From: Chitinophaga sp. Cy-1792
Lineage (GTDB): Bacteria; Bacteroidota; Bacteroidia; Chitinophagales; Chitinophagaceae
Reading direction: 5' to 3'
NCBI RefSeq assembly: GCF_011752935.1
Contig: NZ_VWWO01000004.1
Coordinates: 1-17,652 of the forward strand
Length of the DNA: 17,652 bases
In this document: piece by piece, positions 1 through 7,800 of the stretch
Numbering within the stretch: the stretch's first letter is position 1
Layout of the letters: each line of letters begins with the position of its first letter
Notes under the pieces: generated by a model
What the model saw: the letters and a program-made list of their open reading frames with translations, nothing else
Database searches by the model: none
Told to the model about the DNA's origin: nothing
Position numbers and translations under genes: made by a program

Positions 1-3000
1 GCGCAGCATAGGTGAGTTGCGATTGCTCAAACACTACAGCGATATGGTCCGGATGTTGTGCTACCTGCTTTTTGAAAGAGGTCAGCACATCGGTGCGCTC
101 CGTATAGTTCAGCGGGATATCATTGAATGCAGATAGCAGTTGTTCCCGCTCTCTTTGCTCCATACAAGGCAGCTCCTGTAGTGGCATTTCCGGCGACGCA
201 GCGATCGCGCTCAGCAATATGGCTAACCTGTTGCAGAAATGTTCCGCAGTGCTTTTCGTATAGATATCACTGTTATATTCCAGTGAGATGGCCAACTCGT
301 CCCCTGCTTCAATGAACATGAAAGTGAGATCGAACTTGCTTATTACCTGTCCACCGGCACTGAACGGGCGGATCGACAGATCTTTTGCTGCCTGCCCTTC
401 GGCATTGAAATTGGGCCGTGTGTTATGCAGGTCTATCAGCACATCAAAGAGAGCGGTGCGACTCATATCACGGCTCATCTTCAGCCCGTTCAACAGCTCA
501 TCAAAAGGATAAGATTGATGTTCATAGGCATCCAGCGTTAATGATCTTACATTTTCCAGGAGTTGCAGGTATGTATCGGCAGGCTGGAAGCGTGTTCTGA
601 GCGCCAGTGTGTTCAGGTAAAAACCGATCTGGTCATCGAGATCGGCATGGCCTCTTCCGGCAACCGGGCTGCCGATGATCACATCTTGCTGGCCGGTATG
701 CCGGTACAGCAGAATATTCACGGCGGCAAGCAGTCCCATAAACAGGGAGGCGTCGTGTTGTATGGTCAGCTCCCGCAGCTTTTTCACCACTGCCGGATCG
801 AATGACCTCAATACTGTGCCGCCGTTGTATGTTTTGGCAGCAGGTCGGGGGCGGTCGCCCGGCAGGTCCAGCACCGGCAGCTCGCCGGTAAACTGTTGCA
901 GCCAGTAATCGCGATGCCGGTTAAATGCATCGCCCTGCAGCTGCTCCTGCTGCCATACGGCGTAGTCTTTGTACTGAATACGCAAGGCCGGCAATGCCGG
1001 ATAAGCATTCCTTTCATGGAAGGCGTTATAAAAGAGCAGTAATTCTTTTAGCAGGATACCGGTAGACCATCCATCGCTGATAATATGGTGCATGGTATAG
1101 GCAAATACCCATCGGTCATCCGCTAAACAGATAAGTGCAGCGCGCACCAGCGGGCCGGTGGCCAGATCAAAGGGCTGGCCGGTTTCCTGCTGCAGCAACT
1201 GTTGCAACGCTGTCTCCTGCTCAGCCGCATGACGCAGATCATGGTATTGCAGCCCGAAGCCCAGCGCTTCTGCCGGCAGGATGAACTGACGTACAGTACC
1301 TTCTTCATCTTCCCGGAAAACCGTGCGTAAGATCTCATGCCGCAGGATGAGCTGATCAAAGGCATGGGCCAATGCTTCGCGGTTTGGTATTCCATCAAAA
1401 AGATAAATGCCCGGAACATTATAGGCGATATTACTTTCCCGGAACTGGCTCAAAACCCAGAGCCGGCGCTGGGAAGAAGACAACGGATAATAGCGCTGTA
1501 CCGGCGCGGGATGTATGCGTTCAAAAAGTGTTTGCTGTGTGCCGGCTATCAGTTGTGCCTGCTCTTCCAGCGTGGTGCTGGTGAACAGGTCATGGAAATC
1601 TATCTTCACATTAAACTTCCGGTGTACCTGGCTGGCCAGGCGCGTAGCTTTGAGGCTATGCCCACCCAGCTCAAAGAAATTATCTTTGATGCCGATCCGC
1701 TCTTTACCCAATACCTCCTGCCAGATAGCTGCCAGCTGCAATTCCACGGTATTGCGTGGTGCTATGTAACTGGCTTCGTCAGCATTGCCGGTTACGTTAG
1801 GATCGGGCAGCAGCTTGCGGTTGATCTTCCCGTTGGAAGTGATCGGCATTGCATCCAGTTGCACAAAATAACGGGGAAGCATATACGATGGCAGCGATTT
1901 CGAAAGGAAGGTACGCAGCTCTTCCGCACCTAACGGCAACGAAGCTACGTAGTAGGCAGCCAGCTCCCGTTCACCCGATTGGCTATCGCGGGCCAGCACT
2001 ACCGCTGTATCTACAGACGGGTGCTCCTGCAATGCTTCCGTGATCTCATCCAGCTCTATCCGGTAGCCGCGGATCTTCACCTGATCATCTTTACGGCCCA
2101 GGAATGCGATGCTACCATCCGGCAGCCAGCGGCCAAGATCGCCGGTTTTGTAAATCAGCTCTCCGGCTATATATGGATTGGATACAAAGCGTGATGCCGT
2201 CAGCTCCGGCTGGTTCAGGTAACCCGCAGCCAGCCCGTCGCCACTGATACAAATCTCTCCGGCCACACCTATCGGACAAGGACGCTGCTGGTTGTCCAGC
2301 ACATACACATGACCGTTACAGAAAGGCATACCGAGAGAAATACGGGGTGCAGCAACATCGATGCGGCGCAACAGCTTGCCGATCGTGGCTTCCGATGGGC
2401 CGTAGTGGTTGTACACTTCGCATTTGCCGTTGTGCTCACGGATATGAGTGAGCACATCCGGCGTGAGCTGCTCTCCGCCGAAGATGAGGCATTTGCCAGG
2501 GACAAACAGGCGGTCAGGCTCCTGCAGCGCTTTCCAGTGGGAAGGCACGATCTTCATACAGTCTACATGAGCGCTGCTTAAACGCGATGCGCTCATAATA
2601 TCCGAAGAAGAAAATATACGCAGGCAGCCACCCATCAGGATAGAAGTATAGATAACAGTATTACCGAGATCGGCGGAAATAGTGGATACCAGGCCGAAGG
2701 TTTTGCAACTGCCGATGTTCGTTTTTGCGCGCACGCCGTAGCTATAGTCCACCAGGGAACGGTGACTGATCATCACACCTTTGGGCTGCCCCGTGGATCC
2801 GGAGGTATACAGCACATAGGCCAGGTTCGCCGGATGTAGATCCACCACGGGTTTCACCGGCGCCATGTTATCTTCCAGCTGAATATCTATCGCATATATT
2901 CCGCCACTGTAATAGTCGAGTTCAAATACATAATCCGTTTGGGTGATCAGCACTTTAATGGCGGTATCCTGCATAATGAAGGCCTTGCGTGCCTTGGGCT

Positions 3001-4855
3001 GATCCGGCTCTATAGCTACATAAGCGCCACCTGCCTTGAGGATGCCGAGAATGGCAATGATCATATTTTCGGAGCGGTCCAGCATAATACCGACTACCTC
3101 ATCAGGCAAAATGTGATGTTGTGCCAGCAGATAGCTGGCCAGCTGGTCAGACTTATTATCCAGCTCACGATAGCTCAGCACCGTGTCGTTGAAGGCCAGT
3201 GCAGGGGCATCAGGTGTTTTGCTCACCTGCTGTTGAAAGAGATCAACAATAGTTTTTTCAGACGGATAGCCATTGGTAGCATGACTGAACGTTTCCAGCA
3301 ATTGTTGTTTTTCCGCTGCATTCAGATAATCCAGCTCATATAATGCCGTATCGGGATGTGCCAGTGCGGTGGCCAATAATTGTTCAAAATGACCCGCCAT
3401 GCGTGTGACCGTATCCTTGTTGTAGATATCACTGTTATAGCCTATGTTCACCTGGATGCCATTGGCTCCGGCAGCGAAAAGAAAAGTAAGATCAAACTTA
3501 TTGAAACGTTCTTCCCAGGCCTCGTAGCGGCTCACTTTCACAGCGCCCAGCTTCGATGATTCGTCAGCCACATCTGCCTGCTGAAAACCGACGATTACGT
3601 CAAACAGCGCACTTCTGCTCGTATCCCGCTGCAACGACAGCTCGTCGATCAGTTCATCAAAGGGGTATGACTGGTGTTCGTAAGCTTCGAGTGTTACTTG
3701 CCTTACGCCCGTCAGTAATTGCCGGAAACTGTCAGCGCCGCTGAAACGGTTCCTCAGTGCCAGCGTGTTCAGGTAAAAGCCGATCTGGTTTTCCAGCTCT
3801 ATATGATCTCTTCCTGATTTGGAGCTACCGATGATGATATCTTCCTGCCCGGTATAACGATAGAACAAAGCATTCAATACGGCCATCAATCCCATGAACA
3901 AGGAGGCGCCGTGTTCCTGGCAACAGGCCTGTAGCCGGTTGGCCAGCACAGCACTGATATGTAATCCCACAGTGCCGCCGTTATAGGTTTTCACAGCCGG
4001 TCTGGTATGATCAGCCGGTAATGCCAGCACAGGCAGTTCTCCCTCAAATTGTTGCAGCCAGTAAGCACGGTGACCGTCCTTTACGGCCGACTCCTGCTGT
4101 GAACGTTGCCAGGCAGCATAATCCTTGTAATGGATGCGGAGTGGCGGCAATGGCGCGGCTACGCCGCTGGCAGCTGCATTATAGAACAACAGCAGCTCCC
4201 GTACCAGTACTTCCATTGACCAGGCATCGCTGATGATATGATGCAACGTAGCGGCAAATGCCCATTTATTTTCAGATAAGCGGAACAACACGCCGCGCAG
4301 GAGCGGACCACCTGCCAGGTCAAAAGGTTGTGCTACTTCTTCCGCTACCAGCGACTGCAAGCGAGCCGACTGCAACACTTCCTGCTGCAGGTCTATCTGC
4401 CTTAACTGAAAGCGGGCATCATCTGCCGGTAAAATAAATTGCCTGATCTCTCCTTTGTCGTCTTCCCGGAAAACGGTGCGGAGGATCTCATGTCTTGCAG
4501 GCAGCTGGCGGAAAGCCTGTTCCAGCGCCATCACATCCAGTGCACCTTCCAGCACGTATACCCCCGGGATGTTATAGGCGATATTACCTTCCCTGAATTG
4601 ACTGAGCACCCAGAGTCGCTGCTGCGCGGGCGACAGCGGGTAGCTGTCGGCCTGCGGCAACGCCGGTATTGCCATGTCTTCCACCAGCATATTATCGTTG
4701 TTGGTGAGAAACTGCACCAGTTCTTTTTTATTCTCGCGGATGGCAGCTATCAGCGCCGGGTCGATCTGTGATTCACTCGCAAATACTTTCAACTGTCCAT
4801 CTACCACCTCCAGCAAAACATTATTATCTCTGATCTCTTTTAATAGCTTTTTCAT
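1..4855 (-). CDS. NRPS-3, partial: TubC-type docking, C, A(Asp), PCP, C, A(start)
   Basis: A multimodular NRPS that starts at 4855 and stays open to the left edge (1618 codons visible, C-terminus missing). The ATG overlaps the upstream stop as ATGA, fixing the start and suggesting translational coupling. Approximate domains: TubC-type N-terminal docking domain 1-52 (MKKLLKEIRDNNVLLEVVDG...); C 69-510 with core HHIISDA at 205-211 (Ala in place of the usual Gly); A 545-1015 with YTSGSTGQPKG and A10 NGKINRK (Lys1010); PCP with NFFELGGHSL, phosphopantetheine Ser1067; C from about 1121 with LSSSQRRLWVLSQF and intact HHIISDG from 1256; then the first residues of a second A domain from about 1587 (HPDHIAVVFEQSQLTY). 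The first A pocket reads D L T K I G H I G K, one residue from the Asp code I know (DLTKVGHIGK). No E or MT domain appears in the visible part. The family is certain, Asp likely, and the later modules unknown. Confidence 0.97.
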   Translation of the reverse strand, partial: MKKLLKEIRDNNVLLEVVDGQLKVFASESQIDPALIAAIRENKKELVQFLTNNDNMLVEDMAIPALPQADSYPLSPAQQRLWVLSQFREGNIAYNIPGVYVLEGALDVMALEQAFRQLPARHEILRTVFREDDKGEIRQFILPADDARFQLRQIDLQQEVLQSARLQSLVAEEVAQPFDLAGGPLLRGVLFRLSENKWAFAATLHHIISDAWSMEVLVRELLLFYNAAASGVAAPLPPLRIHYKDYAAWQRSQQESAVKDGHRAYWLQQFEGELPVLALPADHTRPAVKTYNGGTVGLHISAVLANRLQACCQEHGASLFMGLMAVLNALFYRYTGQEDIIIGSSKSGRDHIELENQIGFYLNTLALRNRFSGADSFRQLLTGVRQVTLEAYEHQSYPFDELIDELSLQRDTSRSALFDVIVGFQQADVADESSKLGAVKVSRYEAWEERFNKFDLTFLFAAGANGIQVNIGYNSDIYNKDTVTRMAGHFEQLLATALAHPDTALYELDYLNAAEKQQLLETFSHATNGYPSEKTIVDLFQQQVSKTPDAPALAFNDTVLSYRELDNKSDQLASYLLAQHHILPDEVVGIMLDRSENMIIAILGILKAGGAYVAIEPDQPKARKAFIMQDTAIKVLITQTDYVFELDYYSGGIYAIDIQLEDNMAPVKPVVDLHPANLAYVLYTSGSTGQPKGVMISHRSLVDYSYGVRAKTNIGSCKTFGLVSTISADLGNTVIYTSILMGGCLRIFSSSDIMSASRLSSAHVDCMKIVPSHWKALQEPDRLFVPGKCLIFGGEQLTPDVLTHIREHNGKCEVYNHYGPSEATIGKLLRRIDVAAPRISLGMPFCNGHVYVLDNQQRPCPIGVAGEICISGDGLAAGYLNQPELTASRFVSNPYIAGELIYKTGDLGRWLPDGSIAFLGRKDDQVKIRGYRIELDEITEALQEHPSVDTAVVLARDSQSGERELAAYYVASLPLGAEELRTFLSKSLPSYMLPRYFVQLDAMPITSNGKINRKLLPDPNVTGNADEASYIAPRNTVELQLAAIWQEVLGKERIGIKDNFFELGGHSLKATRLASQVHRKFNVKIDFHDLFTSTTLEEQAQLIAGTQQTLFERIHPAPVQRYYPLSSSQRRLWVLSQFRESNIAYNVPGIYLFDGIPNREALAHAFDQLILRHEILRTVFREDEEGTVRQFILPAEALGFGLQYHDLRHAAEQETALQQLLQQETGQPFDLATGPLVRAALICLADDRWVFAYTMHHIISDGWSTGILLKELLLFYNAFHERNAYPALPALRIQYKDYAVWQQEQLQGDAFNRHRDYWLQQFTGELPVLDLPGDRPRPAAKTYNGGTVLRSFDPAVVKKLRELTIQHDASLFMGLLAAVNILLYRHTGQQDVIIGSPVAGRGHADLDDQIGFYLNTLALRTRFQPADTYLQLLENVRSLTLDAYEHQSYPFDELLNGLKMSRDMSRTALFDVLIDLHNTRPNFNAEGQAAKDLSIRPFSAGGQVISKFDLTFMFIEAGDELAISLEYNSDIYTKSTAEHFCNRLAILLSAIAASPEMPLQELPCMEQREREQLLSAFNDIPLNYTERTDVLTSFKKQVAQHPDHIAVVFEQSQLTYAA
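495..530. repeat. 36-base near-identical segment shared with 17550-17585
   Basis: By eye the 36 bases here match 17550-17585 with one mismatch. Both encode AYEHQSYPFDEL of the C6 motif in two different C domains (NRPS-3 and NRPS-1). Other C-domain copies, for example near 3650-3690, are clearly more diverged at the DNA level. This is homologous coding sequence from module duplication or gene conversion, not a mobile element. Confidence 0.6.
1811..3223 (-). other. NRPS-3 adenylation domain, predicted to activate Asp
   Basis: Aligned by eye to the GrsA pocket positions (235, 236, 239, 278, 299, 301, 322, 330, 331, 517), the residues are D729, L730, T733, K768, I, G, H, I, G and K1010. This differs from the Asp code DLTKVGHIGK only at position 299 (I for V). 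The FDxS-like segment is ADLGNT, so Phe is replaced by Ala before the key Asp. The amino acid prediction is by code match only. Confidence 0.78.
4700..4855 (-). other. TubC-type N-terminal docking domain of NRPS-3
   Basis: About 52 residues precede the first C domain. They show an amphipathic helix (KKLLKEIRDN), a beta-like stretch (VLLEVVDGQLKVF), then DPALIAAIRENKKELVQFL. This is the pattern of the TubC N-terminal docking fold found on acceptor NRPSs, which binds a short linear motif at the C-terminus of its partner. The gene directly upstream, NRPS-2, ends with KEALIQIDI, a plausible partner strand. The domain call rests on pattern recognition; the pairing is inference. Confidence 0.85.
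4852..4855 (-). promoter_or_regulatory. ATGA stop/start overlap between NRPS-2 and NRPS-3
   Basis: On the minus strand the bases read ATGA: the ATG opens NRPS-3 and the TGA closes NRPS-2. Such four-base overlaps usually mean translational coupling, which would keep the two synthetases in near-equal amounts. This also decides the NRPS-3 start. Confidence 0.85.
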
Positions 4856-7800
4856 ATGTCAATTTGTATTAGGGCTTCCTTATTTTGTTGCTGTTCTTTT
4901 TGTTGCATCATGAAACCGATCTGCTCTGCGATATGCTCTATGGTAGGCTCATTGAAAACATCACGGATATGCAGTCGTACATGGAAGGTCATATTGATAC
5001 GCGTAAGCAGCTGTCCTGCTTTCAGGCTATGGCCACCCAGCTCAAAGAAGTTATCCTTTACACCAATCTTTTCTCTGCCCAGCACTTCTTCCCAGATATT
5101 CACCAGCTTTTCTTCCACATCATTCCTTGGAGCAGTATAAACCAGGCCGGTGCTGAGCGCCGCTGACAAGGGATCTGGCAACTGCGCACGGTTTACCTTT
5201 CCATTGCGTGTGAGCGGAAAATCTTTCACGGAAACAAAGTAGGCAGGCACCATATAAGCAGGTAATCGTGTACGCAGGTATTCCCGGATGGCGGCAGTAT
5301 GCAGCGCTTCTTCACAGACGAGGTAAGCCACCAACTCCTTGTTGCCCGCAGCATCGGTCCGTGCGATGACCAGCGCGGCGGCAACCTGTGGATGACTGCG
5401 CAGCGCATTTTCTATTTCGCCGGATTCTATGCGGTAACCCCGGATTTTCAGTTGTTCATCTTTGCGGCCGAGATAGGTGATCACGCCATCAGCATTCCAC
5501 TGCGCAAGGTCACCGGTCCGGTACATCCGTGGATAAAGTCCGAAAGGACAATCCAGGAATTTCTCTGCAGTGAGCGCCTGCCTGCCGATATATCCTTTGG
5601 CCACACCAGCGCCAGCGATATAAATTTCACCGGCGACACCCACAGGTACGAGCCCCTGTGCACCATCGAGTATATAAATGGCGGCAGCATCGATAGGTGC
5701 TCCTATAGTCACCGGTTGCTGTGCACTTGCTATAGGCTGCACGATGCAGCCCACAGTGGCCTCCGTAGGCCCGTACTCGTTATAGATCCGGATATCCGGG
5801 TTGATATCTTTAAGAATATTAATCTGTGTGGTGGTGAGCTCCTCTCCCCCTACAATCGCATTCAACATGCTGCCGGAGCGGATGTCCAGCTGTTGCAGCA
5901 AATTGATATGGGAAGGTGTGAGCTTGATGCTGTTAATACCACTCTCTGCATGAAACTGCCAGGCCAGTGTATCGGTCAGCTCTTCTTCCGGCGGCGCGAT
6001 GGTCAGGCATCCTCCCTGTGTGAGTGTACAGAAGATACTGGTAACAGTAAGATCAAAGGAGAGAGAAGTGAACAGCCCGAAAGATACGGGCCCGCTATTA
6101 CCAAAATAATAGCGGTTGGCCCAGCCGATATACGATGCCAGGTTAGCATGGGTTATCTCACAACCTTTGGGCATACCTGTGGAACCGGAGGTATAGATCA
6201 CATAAGCAGTATTGCCTGGAAGTACCGCTGCTGGCGGCACTGCAACCAACGGCTCTTGTGCGCGATAGTGTTGCAACCATGCATCATTGATCACCAGTTT
6301 GCACTGGCTGTCGTGCAGCATATAGTCAATACGCTCCTGCTGGTAACCTGTATCCACCGGCAGGTAGGCTGCGCCTGCAAAGAGGATGGCCAGCATGGCG
6401 ATTACGGCGTCGGCAGAGCGTTCCAATTGTATTGCTACGCGGTCGCCGGCGGCGATGTGCACGGTCTGTTGCAAATAGGCAGCCATACTGCCGGCCTGCT
6501 CTTTTAATTGCTGATAGCTGATATGTTGTTCACCATATATAAGCGCAGTCTGACCGGCATAACTGGCGGCCGCATGCTGGAACAATACCGGCACTGGTAC
6601 AGCAGCTGCGGGCCTTTCGGCGGCGGTGTTAAAAGTATGCAGCAGCTGATATTTTTCTGCTTCACTTAAATATTCCAGTTGAGAAATTGGGGTATCTGGC
6701 GCAGCGATCATCGCCTGCAACAGCTGCCTGAAATGCCCGGCCAGTCTGTTGATGGTGCTATCATGAAACAGATCGGTGTTATAGGTGATCGCGGCTACCA
6801 GGCCATCTTCCAGGGAGGCAAAGGTGAAAGAGAGATCGAATTTGCTCGTCTGGTCGGCCACGGCATCATAACCACTCACGCGCAACGGGCCGGCAGCAAG
6901 GGTTTCCTGGAATCCATTGCCGGTATTCTGCAAAGCCACCCACACTTCAAACAAAGGATGCCGGCTCATATCGTGTGGCAGTGAGAGGTCGTTCACCAGT
7001 GTTTCAAACGGGTACTCCTGGTGCGCATAGGCATCCAGCGTTACTGCCCTGGCTTTTGACAGCAGCTCATGATAGCTGCTGTTTTCAGGGAAAGTCACCC
7101 GCAATGCGAGCGTATTCAGGAAAAGTCCCGCCTGTTTTTCAAGATCGGCATGCAGACGGCCGGCCACAGGTGTGCCGACGATGAGATCCTGCTCGCCGGT
7201 ATAGCGATATAATAGTGCATTCACGGTGGCCAGCAGGCCCATAAACAGGGTCGCTTGCTGCAACAGGCATAGTGCCTCCAATTGGCGGGTCAGTGCGGCT
7301 TCCAGGCGGATACTCACCGTTTTTCCGTTATAGGTTTTAACGGCAGGACGAGCCTTATCTGCTGGTAATGCCAGCACCGGCAAGTTCTCCAGCTGTCTAC
7401 GCCAGTAACTACGGTGATGGCTATACATGGTATCTGCCAGGGCGGCCTGCTGCCATACGGCATAATCTTTATATTGAATGCCCAAAGCCGGCCATTCCGG
7501 CACACGACCATTGCTGCACGCCACATAACTAGCCAGCAACTCTTCCATCAATATATCCATCGTCCAGCCGTCAGCAATGATGTGGTGCAATACCCAGCAG
7601 AAAATATAGGTGCCGTCGCTTTGGCGATAGAGCCCTGCACGCAGCAGCGGCCCGGCGCCCAGATCAAAAGGTTCAGCGATCAGCTGTTGCACGTGTTGTT
7701 CCATATCAGGCAACAGACCTACTTGCGCCAGGCGAATGCCGGCCTCCCCGGGAGGTAGCACAAATTGCCGCACAGTGCCTGTTTCATCTTCCCTGAAAAC

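Noticed and set aside
1641..1690. Similar DNA segments near 1641-1690, 5013-5060, 8121-8170 and 15547-15596 that could be taken for dispersed repeats.
   Set aside because: All four are PCP phosphopantetheine sites (LGGHSL region) of homologous modules, so coding constraint explains them.
1337..1933. A plus-strand open frame of 198 codons opposite NRPS-3.
   Set aside because: It is antisense to PCP and C domain coding sequence, with no family motif and no start context.
5299..6507. A long plus-strand open frame (about 400 codons) opposite the second A domain of NRPS-2.
   Set aside because: It lies wholly antisense to clear NRPS coding sequence, shows no recognisable domain, and is explained by the codon bias of the real gene.
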